The notes: a model not told the origin generated them from the sequence alone. Numbered from the stretch's first letter, positions 15,422 through 24,648 are shown. The stretch: DNA of 64,000 nucleotides from Rhizobium sp. RU20A (GCF_900155885.1 NZ_FTMB01000002.1:1-64000); one strand, 5' to 3'. Numbers and translations: made by a program.

Positions 15422-17218
15422 TTACCGCGCGTCGTCGGCGAAGATGTCCTTCTTGTGGGTGCCGCCGGGCACGAAGAGCACGCCGATGACCACGGTCGCG
15501 GCTGCGATGATGATCGGATACCACAGGCCGCCATAGACGTTGCCGGTCTGCGCGGAGATGGCGAAGGCGGTGGCCGGCATCAAGCCGCCGAACCAGCCGT
15601 TGCCGATATGGTAGGGCAGCGACAGGCCAGAGTAGCGGATGCGGGTCGGGAAGAGCTCGACCAGCATGGCGGCAATCGGGCCGTAGACCATCGTTACCAG
15701 CAGGATGAGGTAGGTCAGGATCAGGATGACCATGATCTTCTGGCCGGTGAAGATGTCGAAGAAGTTGCTGGCCTTGATGACGCTGGTATTGGCTTCCGCA
15801 TTCAGCGGATAACCGGCAGCCGTCAGGGCATCGTTGACCGACTTCGTAAAGGCGGCCGGCGTTGCCTTGACCTCGTCGCCCGTCAGGGCAGCGGCATTGT
15901 AGGCGGGGATAACGGTGTCGCCGATCTTGACCTGCGCCGTCGTGGCCGCGGCATCTTCGACCGTCTCATAGTTCACCGAGGTCTTGGCGAGCGTCGACTT
16001 TGCGATGTCGCAGGACGAGGTGAACTTGGCGGTGCCCGTCGGGTTGAACTGGAACGAGCAGTCGCCGGGTGCCGCGGTGACGATGACCGGGGTCTGGTGA
16101 GCAGCGTAGAGCGCCGGGTTCGCCGTCTTCGTCAGAAGCGGGAAGACGAAGTGGTAGGTGAGCGCGGCGATCAGGCAGCCGGCAAGGATGATCGGCTTGC
16201 GGCCGATGCGGTCGGACAGCGAGCCGAAGAACAGGAAGCCGCCGGTGCCGAGGATCAGCGACCAGGCCACCATGACGTTGGCGGTGAAGCTGTCGACCTT
16301 GACGACGTTCTGGATGAAGAACAGGGCGTAGAACTGACCGGAATACCAGACCACGGCCTGGCCGGCGACGAGGCCGAAGAGGGCGATCAGCGCGAACTTG
16401 CCGTTCTTCCAGGTGCCGAAGGCTTCGCGCAGCGGCGCCTTCGATGCAGTGCCCTCGGCCTTCATCTTCTTGAAGGCGGGGGATTCATGCATCTGCATGC
16501 GGATGTAGAGCGAGACGAGCAGCAGGATGATCGAGCCGAGGAACGGGATGCGCCAGCCCCACAGATCGAAAGCCTTGATCATCTTCGGCGTGCCGTCGGG
16601 GTTCATGACGGCGGCACCGGCCGCATCGAGAACCGGGGTCGGATCCCAGTTGCCGTTCACGTAGCTCTGCACCGAGAGGATGACGACGAGCGAGAGCAGG
16701 AGCCCGAGCGTTGCCGTCGTCTGGATGAAGGCCGTGAAATAGCCGCGCTGGTTGGCGGGCGCATGTTCGGCCACATAGACCGCGGCGCCGCCATATTCAC
16801 CGCCGAGCGCCAGGCCCTGCAGCATGCGCAGGATGATGAGGATGATCGGCGCGGCTGCACCCCAGCTGTTGTAGGTCGGCAGAAGACCGACGAGGAAGGT
16901 GGAAAAGCCCATGATGAGAATGGTCATCAGGAAGGTGTATTTGCGGCCGACGAGGTCGCCGAGCGCACCGAACACCAGGGCGCCGAAGGGGCGCACGATA
17001 AAGCCGGCGGCAAAGGCCAGCAGCGCGAACACGTTGCGCGTCGCTTCCGGGAAGGCCGTGAAGAACTGCGCGCCGATGATCGCCGCCAGTGAGCCGTAAA
17101 GGTAGAAGTCGTACCACTCGAAGACCGTGCCCGCGGAGGAGGCCAGAATGACCTTCTTTTCCTCCGCCGTCATGGGACGCGAACGATCCCCGGCGTTGCT
17201 GATATCCGTCGCTGCCAT
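15422..17218 (-). CDS. MFS transporter of the metabolite:H+ symporter (MHS) family
   Basis: A 598-residue inner-membrane carrier. TVFEWYDFYLYGSLA (residues 31-45) is the MHS opening, GDLVGRKYTF (87-96) the loop 2-3 motif, RMLQGLALGGEYGGA (131-145) the helix-4 block, and DRIGRKP (336-342) the loop 8-9 motif. MHS proteins import carboxylates, betaines or similar metabolites with protons. The protein is about 120-150 residues longer than usual because residues roughly 366-486 form a hydrophilic insert, with two cysteines (Cys387, Cys403), between late membrane helices. The ATG at 17218 is preceded by GGAGGAGGAC. Substrate is unknown. Confidence 0.9.
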   Translation of the reverse strand: MAATDISNAGDRSRPMTAEEKKVILASSAGTVFEWYDFYLYGSLAAIIGAQFFTAFPEATRNVFALLAFAAGFIVRPFGALVFGALGDLVGRKYTFLMTILIMGFSTFLVGLLPTYNSWGAAAPIILIILRMLQGLALGGEYGGAAVYVAEHAPANQRGYFTAFIQTTATLGLLLSLVVILSVQSYVNGNWDPTPVLDAAGAAVMNPDGTPKMIKAFDLWGWRIPFLGSIILLLVSLYIRMQMHESPAFKKMKAEGTASKAPLREAFGTWKNGKFALIALFGLVAGQAVVWYSGQFYALFFIQNVVKVDSFTANVMVAWSLILGTGGFLFFGSLSDRIGRKPIILAGCLIAALTYHFVFPLLTKTANPALYAAHQTPVIVTAAPGDCSFQFNPTGTAKFTSSCDIAKSTLAKTSVNYETVEDAAATTAQVKIGDTVIPAYNAAALTGDEVKATPAAFTKSVNDALTAAGYPLNAEANTSVIKASNFFDIFTGQKIMVILILTYLILLVTMVYGPIAAMLVELFPTRIRYSGLSLPYHIGNGWFGGLMPATAFAISAQTGNVYGGLWYPIIIAAATVVIGVLFVPGGTHKKDIFADDAR

Positions 17219-17594
17219 TTTAAAAAGTCCTCCTCCAGTGTGGGCCGCGCCTTTCAAGGCCGGCCCCATGGGTTCCCATGTGTTCATCGCGCCGACCCCT
17301 GACGAACCTGCCACAAACCTCCCGTGGCAAGACCCGCCCCCTTGAGGGACCGGCAAAGCGAAAGACCCGCGCCGTTCCCGCGGCGGGGCTGCCGCCTGAT
17401 AGAAGTCAGACAAGACTTCATCAGGCGTCATGATGCTTTGTAACACGGGCCGAAGGCGCGGTTCAGGACGACTTTGGTTGAAGACGACGGGTGAGCTGGG
17501 GAAAAGATGCGGGGCTCGCGATCCAGAAAGTAAGCCAGTACTTTCCTTTTGCCGAACCGCTCACCGCCGGCGGGAAACAGGCAATGAAGCGCCT
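17219..17594. other. Intergenic region upstream of the MHS transporter gene
   Basis: No gene is visible. The segment near 17219-17240 contains the transporter ribosome site. A perfect 7-base inverted repeat, GAAAGTA-agccag-TACTTTC at 17526-17545, could be an operator or an RNA hairpin beyond the small gene that ends at 17595; it lacks a U-run. The promoter for the transporter must be in this interval but cannot be placed confidently. Confidence 0.4.
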
Positions 17595-17879
17595 CTAGCG
17601 CCGCGCCTTCTGCCAGCCGAACCAGCCGGCGAGAAGCACGGCGAGCAGCATGGCATTGGCCAGCACACCGACCGCCATGGCGGTGAGGCGCGTGGCGTTG
17701 TCAGGCGCCGCGGCGGCGCCGGTCGTCAGCGGGATCAGCACTGCCACGAAGAGGATGCCAACGGCCAGCGGAGCCCAGAGGCCCGTCGCAGCACGGGTGC
17801 GGATGGCGGTGACGAGCAGGAAGACGACAAGCCCGATGCGGAACGGGTCCGTGAGTTGAGAGATCAACAGTTCCAACAT
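17595..17879 (-). CDS. Small membrane protein of unknown function
   Basis: A 94-residue protein with three likely membrane helices: about 14-26, 35-53 and 68-90, the last ending GWFGWQKARR with a positive cytoplasmic tail. The start at 17879 has AGGAGGAG seven to nine bases upstream on the minus strand, which favours a real gene over the longer overlapping frame. It stands alone between the MHS transporter region and a palindromic repeat. I recognise no family. Confidence 0.65.
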   Translation of the reverse strand: MLELLISQLTDPFRIGLVVFLLVTAIRTRAATGLWAPLAVGILFVAVLIPLTTGAAAAPDNATRLTAMAVGVLANAMLLAVLLAGWFGWQKARR

Positions 17880-17932
17880 ATTAGCGCTCCTCCTGAAGTG
17901 GCGGATCGTGCGGACGATGCCAAGACATCGCT

Positions 17933-18121
17933 GGCTTCCCCCCTCATCCGCCTGCCGGCACCTTCTCCCCGAGGGGGAGAAGAGACCAAGATGCGAGCAC
18001 CGCGCCACCCAGCGACCCAACGAGCCATTCGCGGCTTTTCATGGCGAGACGCCGCGCTGAAGACCCTTCTCCCCGGCGGGGAGAAGGTGGCCCGAAGGGT
18101 CAGATGAGGGGGTGCGAAGCC
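17933..18121. repeat. RIME-like palindromic intergenic element
   Basis: A mosaic palindrome of about 190 bases. It opens GGCTTCCCCCCTCATCCG and closes with the complementary CAGATGAGGGGGTGCGAAGCC. Inside are two compact hairpins built on CCTTCTCCCC...GGGGAGAAG. These outer and inner arms are those of the Rhizobium-specific intergenic mosaic elements (RIME). The centre (about 17995-18060) is not palindromic. Such elements are non-coding and sit between operons; the transcript would fold strongly. Confidence 0.8.
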
Positions 18122-18223
18122 AACAATCCGTAACGTCGCATATCACCGTTTGGGCATCGTTCCACACTGCACGGGATGGAGCAAGCGCGGCGTTACCATC
18201 CACCCGTCTCAGGGGTCCCCCGT

Positions 18224-19285
18224 TCACGCCTCCGGAAGATAGGGGGCGATCAGGCTGAGGTCGGCTTCGCCGAGGCGGTCATTGGCGGTGTTGCGCTGGT
18301 GCCAGTAGGGATATTGCAGCCAGGGCTGGCTGACCTGATCGAGGCGGCGGCGCTCCTCGTCCGACAGCTTGAGATCGGCAGCGGCGAGGTTGTCGCGGAA
18401 CTGGGCCTCGGTGCGGCCGCCGACGATGACGGAGGTGACGCCCTTGCGGCCGAGAAGCCAGGCGAGCGCCACCTGCGCGGCCGAAACGCCGCGTTCTTCG
18501 GCAACGGCAACCAGCGTATCGACAATGTCCCAGAGGCGGTTTTCATCGCGGATCGGCGGCTCGGTCCAGCCGGCGAACTGACGGGTCCCTTCGGGCGCGG
18601 CCTGATTGCGGCGGTGCTTGCCGGACAGAAGACCGCCGGCGAGCGGGCTCCAGACGAGGATGCCGAGGCCCTGGTCAACGCTGATGGGCACCAGCTCGTT
18701 TTCGGCGTCGCGGCTTTCCAGCGTATAGTGGATCTGCTGGCTGACGAAGCGCTGGTAACGGTCGCGTTCGGCGACGCCGAGCGCCTTCATGATGTGCCAG
18801 CCGGAGAAGTTGGAGCAGCCGATATAGCGTACCTTGCCCTGGCGCACGAGCGTGTCGAGGGCCTCCATGGTCTCTTCGACCGGGGTCAGGCCGTCCCATT
18901 CATGCACCTGGTAGAGGTCGATGACATCGGTCTTCATGCGCTTCAGGCTGGCCTCGCAGGCGGCGATGAGATGCTGGCGCGACAGGCCGCGATCGTTCGG
19001 TCCCTCGCCCATCGGGAAACGCGCCTTGGTGGCGATCAGCACGCCGCTCTTGCTGGTGCCGCCGAGGATCTCGCCAATGATCTCCTCGCAGACGCCGGCG
19101 GAATAGGCGTCCGCCGTGTCGATGAGATTGACGCCGTGGTCGAGGCAAAGGTCCACCATGCGGCGGGCATCGGCAACGCCGAGATCGCCCACGGTCTTGG
19201 CCCAGCCCACGCCGCCGAAGGTCATGGTGCCCATGGTGATGGTGGAAACCTTGAGGCCGGAACGGCCGAGCAGTCTGTATTCCAT
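18224..19285 (-). CDS. Aldo/keto reductase
   Basis: A 353-residue TIM-barrel NADPH-dependent oxidoreductase. The catalytic tetrad is readable: Asp and Tyr in LIDTADAYSAG (near 54-64), Lys in IATKARFP, and His in YQVHEWDG. The strand-7/8 cofactor segment is present as WSPLAGGLLSGKH. It resembles the large YajO/Tas-like group that reduces aldehydes and ketones, but no substrate is apparent. It lies downstream of a second aldo/keto reductase gene on the same strand, 61 bases apart, so the two may share a transcript. Confidence 0.92.
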   Translation of the reverse strand: MEYRLLGRSGLKVSTITMGTMTFGGVGWAKTVGDLGVADARRMVDLCLDHGVNLIDTADAYSAGVCEEIIGEILGGTSKSGVLIATKARFPMGEGPNDRGLSRQHLIAACEASLKRMKTDVIDLYQVHEWDGLTPVEETMEALDTLVRQGKVRYIGCSNFSGWHIMKALGVAERDRYQRFVSQQIHYTLESRDAENELVPISVDQGLGILVWSPLAGGLLSGKHRRNQAAPEGTRQFAGWTEPPIRDENRLWDIVDTLVAVAEERGVSAAQVALAWLLGRKGVTSVIVGGRTEAQFRDNLAAADLKLSDEERRRLDQVSQPWLQYPYWHQRNTANDRLGEADLSLIAPYLPEA

Positions 19286-19310
19286 CGTTTTCTCCTCCCT
19301 GGAAGCACGA

Positions 19311-19337
19311 CGGCCCGCCTCTTGAAGCAGACGGGCC
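19311..19337. other. Intercistronic hairpin between two aldo/keto reductase genes
   Basis: CGGCCCG and CGGGCCG pair around a 13-base loop in the 61-base gap between the reductase genes. There is no U-run on the minus strand, so it looks more like an mRNA stability or processing structure than a full terminator. Confidence 0.5.
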
Positions 19338-19346
19338 GATCGATCT

Positions 19347-20381
19347 TTAGTTTTCCTGCATCACGTTGCGCCACAGGTCGATGCCGCCGTCGCTGGCGTG
19401 GCGATCGATCTCCTTCAGCTCCTCATCGGTGAAAGCGAGGTTGTTCAGCGCATCGAGGCTGTCGTCGAGCTGCTGGACATTGCGCGCGCCGATCAGGGCG
19501 GAGGTGATGCGCCGGTCGCGCAGGACCCAGGCAATGGCCATCTGCGCCAGCGACTGGCCGCGACGAGCGGCGATGTCGTTCAGCGCCCGCACGCGGGCGA
19601 TGTTGTCGTCCGTCAGGAGGCTTTCATCGAAGGAGCCGGCGCGGGCCGCACGGCTGTCGGCGGAAACGCCGTTCAGGTACTTGTTCGTGAGCAGCCCCTG
19701 CGCCAGCGGCGAAAAGGCGATGCAGCCCGTGCCGAGCGCATCGAGCGTGCCCAGAAGCTCCTCCTCCACCCAACGGTTCAGCATGGAGTAGGAGGGCTGG
19801 TGGATGAGGAGCGGCACGCCTTCGGCGCGCAGGATCGCTTCGGCCTGGCGGGTGCGCTCGGCGCCGTAGGAGGAAATGCCGACATAGAGCGCTTTGCCCT
19901 GGCGCACCATCTGCACCAGCGCGCCCATGGTCTCTTCCAGCGGCACATCGGCAGTCGGACGGTGCGAATAGAAGATATCGACGTAATCGAGGCCCATGCG
20001 CTTCAGGCTCTGGTCGAGCGAGGCCATCAGATACTTGCGCGAACCGCCGATGCCATAGGGACCCGGCCACATGTCCCAGCCGGCCTTGGAGGAAATGACC
20101 AGCTCATCGCGCAGGTTTGCGAAATCCTTGCTGAGAATCTGGCCGAAGTTTTCTTCCGCCGAGCCGTAGGGCGGGCCGTAATTGTTGGCGAGATCGAAAT
20201 GGGTCACGCCGCGGTCGAAGGCGCGGCGGACCACGGCGCGGCCGGTCTCGAACACATCGGTGCCGCCAAAATTGTGCCACAGGCCGAGCGAGATCGGCGG
20301 CAGGCGCAGGCCCCACTTGCCGACGGGGCGGTAGTCCCTGTTCTCGTAACGATCGGCCGCGGGAACATATTGTGTCTGCAT
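19347..20381 (-). CDS. gpr: L-glyceraldehyde 3-phosphate reductase-like aldo/keto reductase
   Basis: A 344-residue aldo/keto reductase that follows E. coli YghZ (Gpr) closely in long stretches. Examples are HFDLANNYGPPYGSAEENFG (Asp and Tyr of the tetrad), SKAGWDMWPGPYG (Lys), the block GSRKYLMASLDQSLKRMG, and VDIFYSHR (His). YghZ detoxifies methylglyoxal and reduces L-glyceraldehyde 3-phosphate with NADPH. It is transcribed leftward below a LysR gene and ahead of a second reductase. The name rests on remembered family similarity; the biological substrate here is not proven. Confidence 0.88.
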   Translation of the reverse strand: MQTQYVPAADRYENRDYRPVGKWGLRLPPISLGLWHNFGGTDVFETGRAVVRRAFDRGVTHFDLANNYGPPYGSAEENFGQILSKDFANLRDELVISSKAGWDMWPGPYGIGGSRKYLMASLDQSLKRMGLDYVDIFYSHRPTADVPLEETMGALVQMVRQGKALYVGISSYGAERTRQAEAILRAEGVPLLIHQPSYSMLNRWVEEELLGTLDALGTGCIAFSPLAQGLLTNKYLNGVSADSRAARAGSFDESLLTDDNIARVRALNDIAARRGQSLAQMAIAWVLRDRRITSALIGARNVQQLDDSLDALNNLAFTDEELKEIDRHASDGGIDLWRNVMQEN

Positions 20382-20520
20382 TGGGTGTCTCCCTTGCTGT
20401 GCGCCATGGCGGCGCCGGCCGGCCCTTGGCAGCCTGCCCTTTGCCTATGAGTAGGCGAGCGGCATGGTTTCGGCAATCGCGGGCAACTCAATGGATCGTT
20501 TCGCCAGGCTCAACGATCGC

Positions 20521-21426
20521 TCACGCCGTGGGGCGCAGTTCGCGGATCGTCTTGATCAGCACCTGCAGGCCATGCGGCAACTGCCGACGGCTGGAATAGT
20601 AGAAGGCAAGCGGCGGGCCGGGCGAGGCCCAATCCGGCAAGAGGATTTCCAGCCGGCCGGCCTCGACATGCGGACGGGCCAGCCGCTCCAGGCAATAGAC
20701 GACGGCCGTGCCGGAGAGCGCCGCCGAGAGCGCGATGTCGGTGGAGCCGGAAATGAGCGAGCCCGGCGCGTCGATTTCCAGATGCTCCTCGCCGCGGTCG
20801 AAATCCCAGCGCACGATCTGGCCGCGGCCGGTGCGCAGCCGAACGCAATTGTGGCGCAGCAGATCGCTCGGGTGCTGCGGCCGGCCCATGCGCTCCAGAT
20901 AGGCCGGAGAAGCGACGGCGACCCACATCAGCGGTTCGGTGACGGTGACGGCGATCATGTCTTCGGGGATGGAGCCGGCATACCGAAGGCCGGCATCGAA
21001 GCCTTCCGCGGTGACGTCGAGGAAGTGGTCGTCGGCAGCAATCTCGAGCTCTATCGTCGGATAGCGCTCGCGAAACACCGGCAGCACCGGCGCGAGCAGC
21101 AGCGGCACCGCATCGCGCAGCACATTGATGCGCACGCTGCCGGAAATGCCGCCGAAACGGCCCTGCAATTCCTCGATGCCCTCATGGATGATGTCGAGGC
21201 CGGCGGCGACCTTTTCGGCGAGCGCCGCGCCGGCGGCCGTGGGGGCGACGCTGCGGCTGGTGCGATTGAGAAGCCTGACGCCGAGGCGCGCCTCCAGCGC
21301 CTTCATGCGGTGGCTGAGGGCCGAGACGGAAAGACCCAACTGATCGGCGGCCTTGCGGAACGAGCGGTGGCGCACGATCAGCAGGAAGACCGAGAGGTCG
21401 GACAGCTCATTCCTCATGGAGATCAT
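20521..21426 (-). CDS. LysR-family transcriptional regulator
   Basis: A 301-residue LysR regulator of the CrgA/DsdC-like subgroup. The helix-turn-helix is at residues 5-65 (ELSDLSVFLLIVRHRSFRKA, then LSHRMKALEARLGVRLLNRT). The effector domain starts at GSVRINVLRDAVPLLLAPVL near residue 94. It lies directly upstream of the two aldo/keto reductase genes on the same strand and is divergent from the ketoglutarate-semialdehyde dehydrogenase gene, with a 216-base promoter region between. Either neighbour could be its target. Confidence 0.92.
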   Translation of the reverse strand: MISMRNELSDLSVFLLIVRHRSFRKAADQLGLSVSALSHRMKALEARLGVRLLNRTSRSVAPTAAGAALAEKVAAGLDIIHEGIEELQGRFGGISGSVRINVLRDAVPLLLAPVLPVFRERYPTIELEIAADDHFLDVTAEGFDAGLRYAGSIPEDMIAVTVTEPLMWVAVASPAYLERMGRPQHPSDLLRHNCVRLRTGRGQIVRWDFDRGEEHLEIDAPGSLISGSTDIALSAALSGTAVVYCLERLARPHVEAGRLEILLPDWASPGPPLAFYYSSRRQLPHGLQVLIKTIRELRPTA

Positions 21427-21642
21427 CGCAAACCCATTCTCTTTCGCCGCGAAACGTGGGAAACCCTATCCGCGCCGGAGACGGAGCGGGAGGAGCGGAT
21501 GTCGTGCGGGACCGGAAACCATCCGGCATCGCGGACTGTTCGGCACCGCCGCTTCGCACGGCGCCATGCCGGAGCCCTTGAGACCCCAGCCCGGCAAGAC
21601 CGACCGATTCGACCGCACCCTTGCGACACGGAGATACATGCA

Positions 21643-23157
21643 ATGAGCTTCACCCCCAATGGCAAACACCTCGTGGCCGGCGAATGGCTTGAGGGCAACG
21701 GCACCTTTGCCTCGACGCCCGCCCACGGCCCCTCGCACGATTTTGCCGTCGGCACCGTCGAGATCGTCAACAAGGCGGCGGAAGCGGCCGAAGAGGCGTT
21801 CCTGTCCTACGGCTACTCATCGCGGGCGGACCGCGCCGCCTTCATCCGCGCCATTGCCGACGAGATCGAGGCCCGTGCGGACACCATCACCGAGATCGGC
21901 ACGCAGGAAACCGGCCTGCCCGTCGCCCGCCTGCAGGGCGAGCGCGGCCGCACCACCGGTCAGCTCCGGCTTTTTGCCGATCACATCGAGAAGGGTGACT
22001 ATCTCGACCGCCGCGTCGATGCGGCGCTCCCCGACCGCCAGCCGCTGCCGCGCCCGGAAATCCGCCTGATCCAGCGCCCCATCGGCCCGGTCGCCGTTTT
22101 CGGCGCGTCGAACTTCCCGCTCGCCTTCTCCACCGCCGGCGGTGACACGGCGGCCGCGCTCGCCGCCGGTTGCCCCGTCGTCGTCAAGGGTCACTCGGCC
22201 CATCCGGGCACGGGCGAGATCATCGCCGATGCCATCCTCGCCGCCATCAAGAAGACCGGCGTGCATCCGGGCGTCTTCTCGCTGATCCAGGGCGGCAACC
22301 GCCAGGTGGGCGAGGCCGTGGTCCAGCATCCGCTGATCAAGGCCGTCGGCTTCACCGGTTCGCTCGCCGGGGGCCGCGCGCTCTTCAACCTGTGCGCCGC
22401 CCGCCCCGAGCCGATCCCCTTCTTCGGCGAACTCGGCTCGGTCAACCCGATGTTCCTGCTGCCGGAAGCCATGAAGGCGCGCGCCGAAACGCTCGGCCAG
22501 GGCTGGGCGGGCTCGCTGACCATGGGTGCCGGCCAGTTCTGCACCAATCCCGGCATCGCCATCGTTACCGACGGGCCGGACGCCGACCGCTTCACCAAGG
22601 CGACCGTCGAGGCGCTGGAGAAGGTGCAGGCCCAGACCATGCTGACGGACGGCATTGCCAAGGCCTATCGTGACGGGCAGGAGCGTTTCCAGAGCCGCAA
22701 TTCGGTCAAGCCGCTGCTGACGACGGACTCGGCGGAACGGCAAGCTTCGCCGAACCTCTTCGAAATCTCCGGCGACCAGTTCATGGCCGATCACGCGCTT
22801 TCCGAAGAAGTCTTCGGCCCGCTCGGCCTCGTCGTGCGCGTCGGCTCCACCGCCGAGATGGAAAAGCTTGCCCGCAACTTCGAGGGTCAGCTGACGGCGA
22901 CGATCCACATGGATGAGGGTGATCTGGACGAGGCCAAACGCCTGCGCCCGATCCTCGAGCGCAAGGCCGGCCGCGTGCTCGTCAACGGCTTCCCGACGGG
23001 CGTCGAAGTGGTCGATTCCATGGTGCATGGCGGCCCCTACCCGGCCTCCACCAACTTCGGCGCCACCAGCGTCGGCACCATGTCGATCCGCCGCTTCCTG
23101 CGCCCGGTCTCCTACCAGAACATGCCGGCCGGCCTCCTGCCGGAAGACTTTCAGTAA
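21643..23157 (+). CDS. 2,5-dioxovalerate (alpha-ketoglutarate semialdehyde) dehydrogenase
   Basis: A 504-residue NADP-dependent aldehyde dehydrogenase. FGASNFPLAFSTAGGDTAAA (about 153-172) is the cofactor-binding entry, GFTGSLAGGRAL the glycine loop, FFGELGSVNPMF holds the general-base glutamate, and GAGQFCTNPGI the catalytic cysteine. The ASNFPLAFSTAGGDT and FGELGSVNP wording is typical of the KGSADH branch, the last step in catabolism of pentoses, glucarate or hydroxyproline to 2-oxoglutarate. The ATG at 21643 is the family start; a far longer frame through the antisense of the LysR gene is not real. It is followed by a clear terminator. Confidence 0.9.
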   Translation: MSFTPNGKHLVAGEWLEGNGTFASTPAHGPSHDFAVGTVEIVNKAAEAAEEAFLSYGYSSRADRAAFIRAIADEIEARADTITEIGTQETGLPVARLQGERGRTTGQLRLFADHIEKGDYLDRRVDAALPDRQPLPRPEIRLIQRPIGPVAVFGASNFPLAFSTAGGDTAAALAAGCPVVVKGHSAHPGTGEIIADAILAAIKKTGVHPGVFSLIQGGNRQVGEAVVQHPLIKAVGFTGSLAGGRALFNLCAARPEPIPFFGELGSVNPMFLLPEAMKARAETLGQGWAGSLTMGAGQFCTNPGIAIVTDGPDADRFTKATVEALEKVQAQTMLTDGIAKAYRDGQERFQSRNSVKPLLTTDSAERQASPNLFEISGDQFMADHALSEEVFGPLGLVVRVGSTAEMEKLARNFEGQLTATIHMDEGDLDEAKRLRPILERKAGRVLVNGFPTGVEVVDSMVHGGPYPASTNFGATSVGTMSIRRFLRPVSYQNMPAGLLPEDFQ

Positions 23158-23174
23158 GAACTGACTGACCTATT

Positions 23175-23210
23175 AAGCCGCAGCGATCGAAGGGTTGCTG
23201 CGGCTTTTTT
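23175..23210 (+). terminator. Intrinsic terminator after the semialdehyde dehydrogenase gene
   Basis: GCCGCAGC pairs with GCTGCGGC around a 10-base loop and is followed by seven consecutive T residues, about 20 bases past the stop at 23157. Confidence 0.9.
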
Positions 23211-23269
23211 GTGGGTGCCTTGGTGCTTGTGCGACGGTTGCCGGCTTCCTCCGTCAGCGCTGCACCCTC

Positions 23270-23381
23270 GTCATACCGGCCGCCGAGCCGGTATCCAGCC
23301 ACGGCGCGTCCGCGCCGTGCGTTGAGTCTTTTGCGATCACGGACGTGATCGCGCTGGATGCCGGATCGCGTCCGGCATGAC
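23270..23381. repeat. Palindromic intergenic repeat
   Basis: An imperfect palindrome of about 112 bases. The left arm GTCATACCGGC...GCCGGTATCCAGC mirrors the right arm GCTGGATGCCGG...CCGGCATGAC. The middle contains another small hairpin, CACGGCGCGTCCGCGCCGTG, and GATCACGGACGTGATC. It lies between the ends of two convergent genes. This is the format of dispersed rhizobial intergenic repeats; it codes for nothing visible. Confidence 0.7.
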
Positions 23382-23397
23382 GGTTGGAGAGTTCGTC

Positions 23398-24630
23398 TTA
23401 ACCGGATGCGCCCATCGTGCGGTGGCGGATCCGCGGCTCTGCCACGAGCGGAATGGCCGCGAAGGCGAGCGTGCCGACAAGGCCGGTTGCGGCGATGATG
23501 AGGAGGGACGGCGTGGTGCCGAACCGTTCCAGCGAGAGCGACATGCCGAGCGGGGCAAGTGCCGCCGCCACCTGCTTGGCGGCCGTGGACCAGCCCATCA
23601 GCCGGCCATAGCCCTTCGCCCCGAACAGTTCGAGCGGCAGCGTGCCGCCGACGATGCTGGTGAGGCCGGAGCCGAGGCCCATGCAGATCGCGAAGAGTAC
23701 GGCGCCCGGCAGCCAGGGACCGGATGGTGCGCCGGTTGCGGCGAGCAGCACGGCGATACCGACCGGCAGGAGCGCGGCGGCGATGACCGCCAGCCACACC
23801 TGCCGCAGATCCCGCCCGAAGACGAGGTTGATGAGGCGGCTGGCCACCTGCGCGGGACCGAAGAGCGCGGCAATCACCAGCCCCGCCCCGCCAAGGCCGA
23901 GCGCCTGCGTGAGCGGCACCATGTGCACGAGCATGGCGGAGAGCGCATAGCCCTCGATGGCAAAGCCGGCGAGCATGAGGGTGAAGACCAGCGGCCCCGG
24001 CGCAAGAACGGGCTCAGCAACACCGCTCGCTTTCATTTGCGGCTCCGGCTGCGCGACGCGGCGCGTCAGCTTCATCAGCGCGAGATGGATCGGCAGGCAG
24101 ATGACGAGGTTCAGGAGCGCGAAGACCAGATAGACCTCCCGCCAGCCGAGAAAACCGTGCAGCCAGGCGGTCAGCGGCCAGAAGAGGGAAGAGGCAAAGC
24201 CCGCAATCAGCGTGAGATGGGTGATGGAGCGCCGCGCGGTGGCTCCGCCGGCCTGCACGATGGCCGTGAAAGCGGTGGCGTAAAGCACGGTGGTCGAGAC
24301 GACCTCGATGGTCACCAGCGCCGCCGCGAAGGCAAAGGCGCCGGGAACGACGGCGGCGAGGACGAGGCTGAGCGCGGCGGCCAGCGAGCCGACCGACAGG
24401 ACACGGCCTGCCCCATGGCGGTCCGCGAGCCGGCCGGCGATGGGCGCCGCCAGTCCCCCGATGAGCAGCGCCACCGAGAACGCGCCGAAGACCCAGCTTT
24501 CGGACCGGCCGATGTCTCGGGCGATATCCGGCACCAGGATGCTGAAGGCGTAATAGAGTGTGCCATAGCCGACGATCTGCGTGGCGCCGAGGCCGAAGAC
24601 GGCGGCGACCGGCATGCGGGGTTCGCTCAT
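23398..24630 (-). CDS. MFS efflux transporter of the arsenic operon, ArsK-like
   Basis: A 410-residue, 12-helix major facilitator. It opens AVFGLGATQIVGYGTLYYAF and carries RLADRHGAGRVL, the loop 2-3 motif, near residues 67-78. It is the last gene of the arsR-aqpS-arsC-arsH run, 18 bases after arsH, so a role in removing arsenite or an organoarsenical is strongly suggested. MFS arsenite exporters called ArsK occur in such clusters in Agrobacterium. No ArsB or Acr3 pump is present, so this protein and the aqpS channel would share export. The name is an inference from context and general resemblance. Confidence 0.78.
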   Translation of the reverse strand: MSEPRMPVAAVFGLGATQIVGYGTLYYAFSILVPDIARDIGRSESWVFGAFSVALLIGGLAAPIAGRLADRHGAGRVLSVGSLAAALSLVLAAVVPGAFAFAAALVTIEVVSTTVLYATAFTAIVQAGGATARRSITHLTLIAGFASSLFWPLTAWLHGFLGWREVYLVFALLNLVICLPIHLALMKLTRRVAQPEPQMKASGVAEPVLAPGPLVFTLMLAGFAIEGYALSAMLVHMVPLTQALGLGGAGLVIAALFGPAQVASRLINLVFGRDLRQVWLAVIAAALLPVGIAVLLAATGAPSGPWLPGAVLFAICMGLGSGLTSIVGGTLPLELFGAKGYGRLMGWSTAAKQVAAALAPLGMSLSLERFGTTPSLLIIAATGLVGTLAFAAIPLVAEPRIRHRTMGASG

Positions 24631-24648
24631 CAGCCGGCCTCCTCGCCG

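Noticed and set aside
16600-17218. A 545-codon rightward frame opposite the MHS transporter
   Set aside because: It is rich in Arg, Asp, Glu and Gly with no domain features, typical of the antisense of GC-rich membrane-protein genes.
20464-23157. An 897-codon rightward frame spanning the LysR gene and the semialdehyde dehydrogenase
   Set aside because: The first 390 codons are antisense to a clear LysR gene and have no protein character. The family start of the dehydrogenase is at 21643.
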